Shown here: one piece after another, positions 42,485-53,068 of the stretch
Layout: each line of letters opens with the position of its first letter
How positions within the stretch are numbered: position 1 is the stretch's first letter
NCBI GenBank assembly: GCA_023213315.1
Contig: JAKCPI010002999.1
Coordinates: 124,001-188,000, forward strand
Direction of reading: 5' to 3'
Source of the DNA: Euborellia annulipes
Taxonomy: Eukaryota; Arthropoda; Insecta; Dermaptera; Anisolabididae
DNA: 64,000 nucleotides
Program-made: the position numbers and the translations under genes
Notes under the pieces: generated by a model
Told to the model about the DNA's origin: nothing
What the model saw: only the letters and a program-made list of their open reading frames with translations
Databases searched by the model: none

Positions 42485-43825
42485 AAAGTGCAGGAGGTGG
42501 ATTTGAACTCGCGAAGTTTGGTTACGTGAGAATGGAAAAAAATATAGATTGCTTGATGACGATTTAACCACCTAAGCCAAAGTTTACTTAATTAATGTAA
42601 GAAAAAATAAGCCATGTAAGAAACATAAAATAAAAGAAGTATTAAAAAAATTTTAATATTCCACATATGATACATCATTTTTCATTAATTTTTATGCAGA
42701 TTATTAATTTATAATCAAAGTTTCAAAAGCATTCATAGTTTTCAAATAATTCAATGGCCAAACGTCAGATTGTTTATGCCTTGATGTAATTAAACCAAAA
42801 ACTCTATCTAACATATGATACATGTCATTAATTCTTGAATTTCCCCTGATTCCAGAGAACTAAAGCCCTTTTAATTATATGATCTAATTTGGGAGTTATT
42901 GGCGATCAAAGTTAAGCTTATTTTCGACCTTAATGACATCAGCACTCTCAATTTTCTATTTTATTTTCGAAAAAGCTTATTTAGCATTGTCTGATTAAAA
43001 CCAAATTTTTACCAGAGATTTATAATTAAAAAATGAGTTTTTTTCTAAAGTTTCATTGAGATTGGTAAAGAAATAAATAAAATATTGACTATTTTGTAAA
43101 TTGAGTTTTAGAATTTGGGATCTCAGATGGGTAAAGAGAGCCGGTCTATGAACCGGCTCTAGGCTTTACATCTGAGATCCCAAATTCTAAAACTCAATTT
43201 ACAAAATAGTCAATATTTTATTTATTTCTTTACCAATCTCAATGAAACTTTAGAAAAAAACTCATTTTTTAATTATAAATCTCTGGTAAAAATTTGGTTT
43301 TAATCAGACAATGCTAAATAAACTTTTTCGATAATATAGAAAATTGAGTGTTGATGTCATTAAGGTCGAAAATAAGCTTAACTTTGATCGCCAATAACTC
43401 CCAAATTAGATCATATAATTAAAAGGGCTTTAGTTCTCTGGAATCAGGGGGAATTCAAGAATTAATGACATGTATCATATGTTAGACAGAGTTTTTGGTT
43501 TAATTACATTAAGGCATAAACAATCAGACGTTTGTCCATTGAATTATTTGAAAACTATGGATGCTTTTGAAATTTTAATTATAAATTATTAATCCTCATA
43601 AAAAGTAATGAAAAATGATATATCATATGTGGAATATTAAAATTTTTTTAATACTTCTTTTATTTCATGTTACTTATATAGCTTATTTGTCCTTAGATTA
43701 ATTAAGTAAAGTGTGGCTCAAGTGGTTAATGTGTCCTCATTCTATCAATATTTTTTCCATTCTCACGTAACTCAACTTCGCGAGTTCAAATCCACCTCCT
43801 GCACTTTTTTTTTTTATTCTTAACT
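42485..43825. repeat. giant palindrome, ~660-bp arms, copy 1
   Basis: Left arm about 42485-43148 and right arm about 43167-43825 are inverted copies throughout: GCAGGAGGTGGATTTGAACT / AGTTCAAATCCACCTCCTGC, ACATATGATACATGTCATTA, GGGATCTCAGATG / CATCTGAGATCCC at the centre. The centre holds a small nested stem AGAGCCGG..CCGGCTCT. The outer edge GTGGATTTGAACTCGC resembles a tRNA T-arm/B-box complement, a possible pol III-related origin. A second copy lies at 55710-57060. Confidence 0.85.
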
Positions 43826-43918
43826 GTTTTTGTGGGGGCTGGCGCGCGCGCCAAAAATCACCTGGCTCGGAGGCGGCAACCAAGTGTCGTTCTTTTGTAT
43901 TATGACAGCAAGGGCGGT

Positions 43919-44157
43919 CCTAGCCTTACATTTTGGGGGGGGGGTCACTGTTTTTTTTTTTATAGTATAAATAAATGGGCCTGGACCCCAATAAATATAT
44001 ATTAATCAAATATGAGTATCGTTTAAGTCTTAAATGGCCTAAGTTGCTGAAAAGATTGTGTGAATGAGAGAGTGAGTGGGAAAAAAGTGTGTGTTAAAAA
44101 AAAAAAGATTTTGGGGGGTCACGACCCCCTTGACCCCCCCCTCTGGGACCGCCCTTG
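43919..44157. mobile_element. hAT-superfamily MITE with 8-bp TSD TATGACAG
   Basis: Inverted ends CAAGGGCGGTCCTAG and CTGGGACCGCCCTTG lie between exact TATGACAG duplications (43911-43918 and 44158-44165). It carries GGGGGGTCA repeats at both subtermini and a SINE in the middle, which was either captured or inserted later. Confidence 0.92.
43970..44108 (+). repeat. SINE 3' half inside a hAT MITE
   Basis: GGGCCTGGACCCCAATAAAT, then TCTTAAATGGCCTAAGTTGC, GTGTGAATGAGAG and an A-run at 44096-44106 match the SINE body and tail. The tRNA-like head is absent. Confidence 0.7.
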
Positions 44158-44505
44158 TATGACAGCATGTTTCAAGCCTGTTTCAGTTGATCAGGATTTA
44201 ACATATGATCGATGCTCTATTTATACACATTTTGTAAAATATATAAAATGATATTTCAAATTCTAAATTGCCCCCTCCCCTGAATAAGCAAATTTCCGCT
44301 CCCCCTTCCTCCAAGTTGTGAGCTGCTCGAGGTTTTTATTTACCACCAATATAATCAGTGAGGCGTTACGGGAGAGGGGAGCTGATATAATTGTCGGAGG
44401 TCATTTCCCCCCTTCCCCGTAGCACCTCACTGATTAAAATGTTGGTAAATAAAAACCTCGTGCAGCTCACAACTAGGTCGGTCCCCTCTGTTTTGCGCCC
44501 CCAAC

Positions 44506-44778
44506 CAAGGGCGGATACAAGGGGGGGGGGTAAAGGGGGTAATTACCCCCCCCCTGAGATTTGAAAAAAAAATACTTTTTTTTCAGAAAAAAAAAAATGT
44601 ATTTTGAATGTAAAATTTTAAAAATTAATACTTAAAAATTTGATTTGTATTTATATTTTGGCAAACAAGTACAGAATGGGCCTTCTTTAAGTTACCGAAA
44701 TTAAGAAAAAATAGTGTGCTGTGCGACGAGTCACACCAGTTTACCTCCCCCCGAGAAACACCTCTGGATCCGCCCTTG
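44506..44778. mobile_element. hAT-superfamily MITE with 8-bp TSD CCCCCAAC
   Basis: Ends CAAGGGCGGATACAAGG and TCTGGATCCGCCCTTG are flanked by exact CCCCCAAC (44498-44505 and 44779-44786). It interrupts the right terminal repeat of the 42219-44838 element. Its interior contains the half-hairpin GTGTGCTGTGCGACGAGTCA shared with the ATCTGGT family. Confidence 0.92.
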
Positions 44779-45150
44779 CCCCCAACCCAGTTGCGCCCGT
44801 GGTGGGAGCCTGTTTTGCCACGCCCTCGTTACGGCCCTACCTGTTTTACTATTATTTTATTAATCTCTGGACCATATTACCTTGAAACTTGAATTTACTT
44901 TACAAAATATATCTATCTATATATATAGAGATAGATATATATTTGAGATGGTTGCGGCACTAGTGAATTTCGTTTTTCAGTATTATATTAGTAATTAATC
45001 TGTGGAATAATTAATTGACCTTGAAAATAAAAACATTTTTTAAATATATTTTAACTATTATAATCTATAACAAATATAATTTAATTAATTATTAAAATAT
45101 ATACTAATACGTGTTTGTTTTTTAATTTTATTTCAATATAAATGTGCTAA

Positions 45151-45662
45151 AAGATGGGTCTTTATAACAGGAGAATAGAATAGTATAGGAGTGTGTTGGC
45201 GCCAAAAGTGACGTCATCAGAAGAAGTAACACTCCTCTCTGCTTCTAATCTCCTGATACACAAAATATATTTTGTGCACCAAATCTTTATAATAGAATAA
45301 AATAACTGATTTGTGCTACACTCTTGCGGAGACTTTAAAAATTATACTTGTTCTAAACGTCTCCACAGGATAGCAGCACCAATCAGCATGATTAGACAAT
45401 GTCCCTAGTGAATAGATATATCATGCTGATTTGTGCTGCCACCTCGTGGAGACCTTTAGAATTATAGTTCTCAAAGTTTCCGCAAGAGAGCAGCACAATT
45501 CAGTAATTTATTCCATTATTTGATGATTTTTGTATACAAAATATAATTTTGGTATCAGGAGATTAAAATCAGAAAGGAGTGTTTCTTTTTCTGATGACGT
45601 CACTTTTGGCGCCGACACACTCCTTTCCTATTCTATTCTCCTGTTATTAAGACCCATTTAAT
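45151..45662. repeat. inverted repeat element with ~245-bp arms
   Basis: Outer ends GATGGGTCTTTATAACAGGA and CTGTTATTAAGACCCATTT and inner pairs (GGCGCCAAAAGTGACGTCAT / GTGACGTCACTTTTGGCGCC-type; TTGTGCTGCCACCTCGTGGA) show two mirror halves meeting near 45400. Each half carries a TGACGTCA CRE palindrome. A fragment of the inner part recurs at about 46450-46545. Confidence 0.75.
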
Positions 45663-46616
45663 ATTGAAATAAAATGAAATAAAAACGTATGGAAAAAAAA
45701 ATATCAATAAAAATAAATAATAATAATTAAATATTATTAAGTATAATAAAATAATAATTAATTATTTTAATAATGAAAAAATATTTTACAACTTTTTGAT
45801 TATTTAAAGAGGTGGAATTTATTTTTTTTCTTCATGAAATGGGTTATAAAGTATAATTTTTATTTTAAAAGCCTTCTTTCTGGCCGGTGACACTGTCTGT
45901 CAGTTCAACACTCCGCGGGTCACCTATCCATGGTTAAGCAGTCCTTGGCTTTGCTTAACCCGAAAGTTCTAAATTTTTTTTTTTATTTCTTGTCTCGAAA
46001 ACTACTGAATGTTTTTTTTCATTCGATATAGAATTTTCTAGAAAAGTCACTGACTATCATAACTTAAGGTGCATTTTTAGTTGAATTGAGTTGAGAACGT
46101 GAGCAGCACATGTGTGCCTGGCGTGAATCCGCCAGGCTGAGTTGAGTGTATGTAAAAGGGGCAGGGCAGATTCCATTTTTTTCTACAGACGATTAAGTAA
46201 GAATGATGATGATCATTCAGGAAAATTATATATTACATTTCACCACCTCTTCAGTAGATAGTCAAGCGAGTGCCGTAAACATCGAGAGTTTTACAAGTTA
46301 ATAACTAAATAAATATTTGAGTTAGAATTTCAATGCTTGGTCAAAATATTTCTCTAAATGCACAAAATTAATGATAAAAAATTTTCACTGATATTTCAAC
46401 CCTTTCGTGAATAGAGGGGTCTTTATTGGTAAGGGAAAGGCTGCTGATGTGGTTAAAGTAGAATTTGATTTGTGCTGTACTCTAGCGGAGACTTTTAAAA
46501 TTAATATAATTTTTTGAGTTTCTACTCAAGTGCAGGACAAATCCGTAAAAATACATAGAAATATAAGAAAGTATGCGATGGAAGGTGTACAAATTATGCT
46601 TAAAAAACTGTTTATT

Positions 46617-47207
46617 ACTTTCTCTTACCTATATATATAGAGAGAAAGTATTGGATTCATGTCAAAAATTCGATGTCGAGATTTTGATGGATATACACGT
46701 TTTGAGGTCCACTGAGTCCAAAAAAATGGTTTTCGCGAGATGGTCTGTCTGTGTTCAATTTAAAGCATGAAGGAATTGAGCTAGGAGGTTGAAATTTTAT
46801 ATTTAAGTTAGGCACCCACCTGAGGCGTGAAAATAAGCTTTTTATCAAAATCAGCCAAAGAGTACTAGTACTTTACTGATGTACTTTTTCAGTTTTTTTT
46901 CAACAACGATTTTGAATAAAATTCATAAATTAACTATTTTTTAGATGCTCTTTAAAATGTATATTCTCATTTTTCCATTGGAATCTTATGAAGACCACTT
47001 TACTCTTGCATTTCATAGGAAAGATAAGAGAAATGGTTGCCATGGTAACAAAATATAAATATTTTCTCATGCTTATAAATTTTATCTTGTATTCATATGT
47101 ACCGTACTGTCGAAAACTAAATATATGACGACACAAAAAATCTGGTGTGACAAGCACCTTCGGTAATCAAAAGTTGTGTGCTGTGCGACCAGTCACACCA
47201 GATTTTT
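46617..47207 (+). repeat. interspersed repeat R1, third near-complete copy
   Basis: It has the opening TCTCTTACCTATATATATAG palindrome, GGATTCATGTCAAAAATTCG, GTACTAGTACTTTACTGATG and GGTTGCCATGGTAACA. The terminal ATCTGGTGTGACAAGCACC..ACACCAGATT hairpin (47140-47203) has lost part of its 5' arm. The GT microsatellite is reduced to GTCTGTCTGTG. Confidence 0.7.
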
Positions 47208-47570
47208 TTTATTATTGTTAACTGGAGCAGTAAGAGAGTTAAATAAAACTTCCAAAATTATTTTCTCATCATTTATTTTAATAAAATTTTTGAGATCACA
47301 TTTTTATCTAATAATTACATATATATATTTTCTAAATTATTTTTAAAATCGATTTTTTATTTTACAAATTATTTTTCTTTTATGTGTTTTAAAAACATAA
47401 TTACACATTAAACTATTAATTTATGGGCTATTTAAAAAAATAAATAAATCACCTGACATAATTATAATTATTTATCACAAAAGATTATTCAGCTGATAAC
47501 GCAAGAGTTATTGTGGAATTTGTGTTTACCACTTCCGTTTAGAGGTAAACTCAATTTGGAAGTCTTCCTG

Positions 47571-47707
47571 TTAGTTAGTAGGCCATCGGATTGCGAATTC
47601 GGTGGAGGCGATTTTTGTGCAAACAGGTGTTGTTGACTCGGAGGATGATGACGATAAAGAATCATCGCCTTCTGCAATAGCTGCTGATTTTGCCACTTTT
47701 TCAATTT
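47571..47707 (-). CDS. guanylate cyclase gene, candidate last exon
   Basis: Reading minus, an acceptor TTATTTCTAG precedes 47707. Joined in phase to 49190, the frame is EIEKVAKSAAIAEGDDSLSS, SSSESTTPVCTKI, ASTEFAIRWPTN, stop at 47571-47573. An acidic, Ser-rich tail is plausible for the variable C-terminus of a soluble cyclase. Phase agreement and composition are the only evidence; I recognise no domain. Confidence 0.45.
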
Positions 47708-48138
47708 CTAGAAATAAAAATCATTTTAACTACTTTTAAGATGTGTGAGTGAACGATCGTAACTCTGGAGCAGTTAACATCAACATTAAAAATGATATTC
47801 TCTAAACTGGACGTTGTTATGCATGAAGGAACCAAGCGCCATTAATCTAAATGTGAGATAGGGGCATTTCATTTGCACAATTGTAAACAAAACCAATGGC
47901 AATTACTTTTTTTTTCTTGTTTTATACAAAAAAGCTACACAGAGTAATAATGTTGTGATTTAAATAAAGAGGTAGATCTTCTTTTTCTCTACAAGATGGC
48001 GGTCTTAACTCAATTTCAATCATAACAGCGCTTGGTTACTTCATGCATAACAAAGTTTTGACAGCGACGTTTACTTTTTAGCACTAGGTGTTAACGATCC
48101 ATATGAAGATAGCTGTTTTCCGCTTGATTGTGTTTTTA

Positions 48139-48506
48139 GGCTGAACGCACACCAATTGAACAAAACGCTCTTGGACAAAACGTTTTGTCCAAGAGTAAAA
48201 CGTTTTGCTCAATGCCAACGCAACACCGATTAGGCAAAAAGTTTTGCCATTCAGCAAAATGTTTTGAAATTGACCATTTTTGCCTAATCGGTGTGCGCTG
48301 GCATATTTTGCTCAATGGCAGAACATTTTGTCCAATGCCAACGCAGACAGATTGAGCAAAACGCTCAATGGCAAAACATATTGTTCAATGATGTTGAATC
48401 ATACTCAATTGTGTTTTGCCTCCTCGGTTTGCGATGACCCATAGAAAAGCATTGAAAAAACAGTTTTAGGCAAAAACGTTTTTGCTCAATTGGGGTGCGT
48501 TCACCC
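48139..48506. mobile_element. Harbinger-like MITE, TSD TTA (GGxTGAACGCACACC family)
   Basis: Ends GGCTGAACGCACACCAATTG and GGGGTGCGTTCACCC are inverted and flanked by exact TTA (48136-48138 and 48507-48509). The interior is a patchwork of GCAAAACGTTTTG-type palindromic words and CAATGCCAACGC repeats. A sibling lies at 59240-59465. It is in the presumed guanylate cyclase 3' region. Confidence 0.85.
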
Positions 48507-49189
48507 TTACACTCCTCTATAACTTCTAACGCATGCGCATTACTACCGTGATTTATTATTTTCAATCTAGTAGGCCTATCTGACACTTCAGCGTTAAAAA
48601 ATGCTCTTCCCTAAACAAAGTTTTAACAGCGACGTTAACATATTGCTTTTATCTCAAAGCTGTCTAAATTATAAACTTACTTTTTAGGTTAAAGACGCCA
48701 TTTTTATGCATTAAATACGGCGTTAAAATATTAAAGGCACCCCCTGGATATGACATTAATTTTTAACACTATTGACTAAATATTAACGATTTGGCGTTAA
48801 ACCTTTTGCTTACGGAATAGCAATTTGAGACAAGGAGGTGTTAAAATGAATTAAAGTTGATTTTATATATTAACGTTAACGTTTTTGCTTATAGAATAGA
48901 TCTGACTCAGCGATAAAAAAAAACTGAACACATCAATTTTTTTGGTTTTTAAGATTTTACTAAAATATTTTTACCATATTTAGGATCATTTTATATTGTA
49001 TATTTCTAAACTCTTCTTATATATATTATCAATATTTAATTATAGCCGAAACTGTCATATTTTTTCTTTATTCAAAATATAAATAGTAAAATTAAAATAT
49101 TCAAAAACCACAAAATAATCAAATGTGTTTTTTTTTTTGCCGTTCAGTGTAGTATATTGAGACTTGAAAAATAGCAAAAAATTTGACAC

Positions 49190-49339
49190 CTTGTATAACT
49201 CCTTCACAAGCTACTATGCCTGCTTTGCTCTCCAAGCTTCTGCATGCCTTGGAGGTATAACTGACTGCTTGTAAAGATGCAGCGGCACAAAGTGGAAGAA
49301 CGGGAGGAACGACGGCCCCCATCGAGTTCGATCTATTCT
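49190..49339 (-). CDS. guanylate cyclase gene, candidate penultimate exon
   Basis: Minus strand: acceptor TTTTTTTTTAG before 49339, donor CAAG|GTGTCA after 49190, 150 nt, open in one frame as NRSNSMGAVVPPVLPLC, AAASLQAVSYTSKACRS and IVACEGVIQ. It joins in phase with 47707. Its upstream phase fits the second frame of exon 50723-50957 but not the frame of the cyclase motif there, so one indel or another splice site is needed. No domain recognised. Confidence 0.4.
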
Positions 49340-49509
49340 CTAAAAAAAAATAAAATTAATTTTTTAATTTGTATACAATTAAGTAAAATCATAATTTAAA
49401 TTAGAAGTTAAAGATTCAATAAAATAATAATTTCTTTAATATATAATAATTATATTATGGTAATTTTTAATGGAGTTTTAATTTCTTGTAGCATAATATT
49501 TCTACCACA

Positions 49510-49750
49510 CAGGGGCGTATATAGAAATTTTTTTCGGGGGGGCCCCAACTCAAAAATTTTTCTGCGGAAATTTTTTTTTTAAGAAACTAAATTTTTTTTG
49601 ACACGAAATTTTTTGCGGAACCAAAGTTTTACATCCTGCGGAAAAATTTGTTGCGCTGATGTCTGTATATCCTTATAATATACATATATTATATGTATGT
49701 GTTTGGGAAATTTCGGGGGGGGGGCCGCCCCCCCCTTATATACGCCCCTG
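49510..49750. mobile_element. left MITE of the composite
   Basis: It starts CAGGGGCGTATATAGAAA and ends TTATATACGCCCCTG; 241 bp, with small deletions relative to the right copy and to 2772-3035. Confidence 0.88.
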
Positions 49751-49915
49751 ATTTTTATATAATTTTGTATATTCAACACTTGAGAGTTTTTATTTAATAT
49801 AGAGGCTCACTTATTGGCTGCCAACTCCCTTGGTCCTGTATCAATTAATTTTGTATATGTTTATATATAACAATTCTATCCGCATCTCAATGGTGTACAC
49901 CTTGAGATTGCCAAT

Positions 49916-49986
49916 AATCTCTTAAGAACTGATGATGGGTGATGGATTTATTTAATTAAACCCGAAACGTCTTCTGAGTGGAGATT
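49916..49986 (+). ncRNA. hammerhead ribozyme motif (Penelope-type)
   Basis: The order is AATCTC..AGAA (stem I 5' strand, 49916-49928), core CTGATGA (49929-49935), stem II GGGT/ACCC (49937-49940 with 49960-49963), GAAAC (49964-49968) and GTC (49969-49971). Then come TTCT and GAGATT (49972-49975, 49981-49986), which pair with stem I around an internal loop. The core is complete and, as at 25.5 kb, one T is bulged before stem II and ACGT can act as a palindromic stem III between two molecules. Similar blocks follow at 49981 and precede at about 49775 (GAG..TTTTTATT..ATAGAGGCTC), as in a tandem dimer. Confidence 0.65.
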
Positions 49987-50442
49987 TTTATTCGATAGAG
50001 GCTCTCCTTTTGGCTGACATCCTCTCTTCTATGTAATTCTATGTAATAATTAATGCTCCAGGAGGCAAATCGCCTCAAAGTACAATAAATATAATTCATT
50101 CATTCATTCATTCTTCCTGTCTATCATTTGGATAGGGTATGATTTAAACGGTTAGCAAAATATTCGTATTTTGACAAACGGAAAAATATATTCGGTCAAT
50201 CAAAATGGCTAACTAATTGGTTAGCAACTTATGGTCAGCAAACATTACTATTCTGGAGCCGAAGGCTGCACATTTTGATTTTTTTAGTAATATCCAATCG
50301 CTTCGAACTGAATGGTTTTGGCTACCCAAACCGAAGCCGAGAAAATTTCCTAGATCTTTTAAATTTTTTTTTCTAAAACAGACCGACTTTAACAAGATCG
50401 AACCCGGCAAAGTCGGGTCTCCTGTTTTAATAATATACGAAC

Positions 50443-50706
50443 CAGGGGCGTATATAGAAATTTTTTTCGTGGGGGGCCCGAACTCAAAAATTTTTCTGAG
50501 GAAAATTTTTTTTTTTAAGAAACTAAATTTTTTTTTGACACGAAATTTTTTGCTGAACGTTTTTTCTTTTGCGGAACCAAAGTTGTCCATCCTACGGAAA
50601 AATGTGTTGCGCTGATGTCTGTATATCCCTATATATGTATATGTGTTTGGGAAATTTCGGGGGGCCCGGGCCCCCTCGGCCCCCCCCCCCCTTATATACG
50701 CCCCTG
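50443..50706. mobile_element. right MITE of the composite
   Basis: 264 bp, CAGGGGCGTATATAGAAA to ATACGCCCCTG, collinear with 2772-3035 over its full length including GCGCTGATGTCTGTATATCC-type interior. Confidence 0.88.
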
Positions 50707-50722
50707 CTACCACATATTTTAC

Positions 50723-50957
50723 CTCTCTGTGTTGGTTGTTGATTTGAGTTTGCTGTTCTTGGAAAGTAATAGGAGCATAAACGCCTCTTCGATCTTCCCA
50801 CAGTGATTGCCTTCTCTTTTTATTTATAAGAGTTGGTGATTTTCAAGGATTCACTGGAGTATTACTATTATATGGTTTTCTAAATTCTCTTCTATCCAGC
50901 CAGAATGTTTTCATTGTTCCTTTGCCTTTAACTTGAATTTCACCTCGTTCTGACACC
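50723..50957 (-). CDS. guanylate cyclase exon, end of catalytic domain
   Basis: Minus strand: acceptor TTATTTTAG before 50957 and donor GAG|GTAAAA after 50723. It encodes VSERGEIQVKGKGTMKTFWL followed by DRREFRKPYN. ERGEIxVKGKGTMxTxWL is the conserved C-terminal end of class III nucleotide cyclase domains of the Gyc88E type. An in-frame TGA at 50843-50845 follows NTPVNP. After it the same frame stays open (KSPTLINKKRRQSLWEDRRG), so the TGA may be the true end of the protein or an error. An exon encoding the ~20 residues between MESTS and VSERGEI (expected around IHIS..TK) was not found. Confidence 0.8.
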
Positions 50958-51079
50958 CTAAAATAAATCAATTTAATTAAAATAATAACGCTTGTGTTGC
51001 GATTCTCGCTGTTATTTGGGCCAAAGATTAAAATCAGTAAGGAATTACAAATAGCTTGCTATCTAATAAGAATTCACAC

Positions 51080-51540
51080 ATCAAACAAGCGTGGTGAAGG
51101 CTTTCGACTCAGTGTTGCACGAAGGGATTGGGACGGTTTGGGATTGCTTCAAAATAACGTCTCCTAATTGCGAATTTTTTGAAATCGAGAGTTTTTACGA
51201 GTTAGGGTGGAAACAGGGGGCGCTAATCTCACCTATATTGTACCCCTTGTATACGGCGGATATCCCTGTTCCCGAGAGATCACTCTTGGAACAGTTTGCG
51301 AACGATTCTGCCCTGATTTATCATCGCCGGGATATTAGGTGCTTAGTTTCCGGATTAGCAAAGGATCTTGGAATTTTAAATTCATATTTTGAAACCTGGC
51401 GGTTGTCCCTCAATAAGGATAAAACCTAGGCCATCCTGTTTTCGACGGTGTACCTCTCTGATGGGGGCGTGCAGCTAAGTCTAATGTGGCCCTCGTTGAG
51501 AATAAAACGCTACGCTACATCGCCAACCCTCCGCCAGGGA
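51080..51540 (+). pseudogene. Jockey-like reverse transcriptase fragment
   Basis: The frame VKAFDSVLHEGIGTVWD, then LGWKQGALISPILYPLYTAD, then FANDSALIYHRRDI and LSLNKDKT follows the non-LTR reverse transcriptase palm order. The catalytic FADD box has become FAND, an inactivating change, and a stop follows at 51427-51429. It lies within the guanylate cyclase gene region, opposite strand. Confidence 0.75.
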
Positions 51541-53068
51541 TAAACAGCTTATAATAGTATAAACTATTTGTTTTTTTATTTATATTTTTACATATGTTTT
51601 TCACGACGGAGCTCAGTAATCAATGTATAATTTTTTTCTCTCTCTCTCACACTTTAAATTTCAATCTTTAATTTAAAATAAATATTTTTATTTTTCTATT
51701 TCATTAATTTACAAACATTTCGATTAAATAATATAAATTGCGAATAAAAAAAAAAAAAATTAAATATCAAATTTCAAAATCAAAACAAACACACACACAC
51801 CAAGGCCCAATTAAAATATTCATTCCTCTTACAATTGCCGACCGGAGAGGAGCTCATCCTGGCGCTCTCTCTCTCTCTCTTCTCACTCTAAACGCCTATA
51901 ACTATTTCTATGTGGCTCTTTCTAATAGTTGTGAAGAGCGAAGAAGTTTTTTTTATTCTGAGTTTTATTCTGGCGAAATTCGTATAAAATTTTTTTTATT
52001 AAAGAAGACCACCCCATTCAAAAAAACATAATTACCTCATCAAGAGAGGTTTCAAATTGAAACATTTGATATAAATAAGAGAGATACGGGCCCCAGCCTT
52101 CCGATTTACTGAGGAATCCATCGCATTTCGACATCTCGGCAAATCATCATCGCCTTCCTCAGTCCGGAGGAAGCCATCAGCGATTTTGCCCACGCCACAA
52201 CTCCTGCGGGTCAACCGAGATAAGTCCGCTACAATTTTTTAAATTGTTCTCATCAAATCCACGTGTGTGTTATATATATTATAAATCATTTCCATTCAAA
52301 AAAATTTTTATGAAAATTTTTTTTATTCTTAAATAAAATCTTGTCAATTCAATTGTACGACTGTAAAAAAATAGATTTGAGCAAATGCAATGTTATGCGC
52401 CTGAGCCCGTCGAAATAGATACATAATTCTACCACTGTGTTAAACCCCACAAGTCATTGTAGCGAAGCCAATGACTGATTTCAACCATTTCAATTATTGT
52501 TATTAAACGAAAACAATCATTCAAACAATCTTTTTAATTTAATAAACATCCTTAATCTCTAATTTTTTTTATTTATTCATTTTCCCCTACCTTCAACTCT
52601 TATTATTATTAAACTAATTTAAAATAGTGTAGTAGCCCCTACCAAAGGAGCAATTTTACACTTTAAGCTTTATTATTTTAGTTGGACATGGGGAGGAAGC
52701 TCTCGTAGAAGTGGATGAGAAACAATAAAGGAATTTTTAACATTGGACAACCACTGGAATCCAGAAGTCGCGAATCAAGAGAGCGTTGCAATTAACTTAC
52801 TAATGTTCCTTTTTTTTCTCCCCGTTCTTTTTCTAAAAAAAATAGTCTAGAGGTTTTTTTAAATTTGTTCCTCTTAAAAGAAGGACGAATTATGAACGGC
52901 ATCGGCCAAGAGCCATCATGGATGGGAAGTTTAAGAAAAACTTGAAGCCATGGTCTCAAAATCAATACTTAATGTATAACGTTGTAGCGAAATTAGATTG
53001 CGAATAAAGCTTATTTAGTTTAATTTAATAAGCCATCTTATTTACCTATAACTAGGATACTAGGATAC
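51541..53068. other. guanylate cyclase intronic region, nothing else supported
   Basis: It contains (AC)n, (CT)n and homopolymers and, at about 52110-52180, a stem-loop-rich GC-balanced patch (CTGAGGAATCCATCGCATTT) that faintly resembles the 40.05-kb hammerhead-like motif. No exon with family motifs was found, although one is expected here. Confidence 0.35.

Larger units (their letters stand above)
42219..44838. mobile_element. large nested DNA element with CAGGGCCGTAACGAGG ends
   Basis: The left end CAGGGCCGTAACGAGG and right end CCTCGTTACGGCCCT are inverted and the repeat continues ~100 bp (GGGGACCGACCTAGTTGTGAGCTG on the left and its inverse at about 44464-44490). The right terminal repeat is interrupted by a hAT (44506-44778). 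Inside lie the 1.3-kb palindrome, another hAT with a SINE, and a 65-bp-arm hairpin at about 44310-44480. No flanking duplication and no transposase were found. Confidence 0.65.
49510..50706. mobile_element. composite hAT: two MITE copies flanking 692 bp, single outer TSD CTACCACA
   Basis: Two full-length MITEs in the same orientation (49510-49750 and 50443-50706) bracket unrelated DNA. Exact 8-bp duplications CTACCACA occur only outside the pair (49502-49509 and 50707-50714). The inner junctions carry ATTTTTAT and ATACGAAC, which do not match. The whole 1197-bp unit therefore behaves as one transposed segment. It sits a few bases past a splice donor in a guanylate cyclase intron. Confidence 0.85.

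Noticed and set aside
42490..42520. B-box-like GGATTTGAACTC complement, possible tRNA
   Set aside because: No cloverleaf forms around it; it is the outer edge of the giant palindrome and is repeated in all four arms.
42219..44838. hAT assignment of the large CAGGGCCGTAACGAGG element
   Set aside because: The ends look hAT-like, but flanking 8-mers (GGAAGGTG and those after 44838) do not match, so superfamily was left open.
50213..50713. 166-aa minus-strand ORF
   Set aside because: It reads through the right MITE of the composite element and its A/T and G homopolymers; no domain, and the other MITE copies are not open in this frame.
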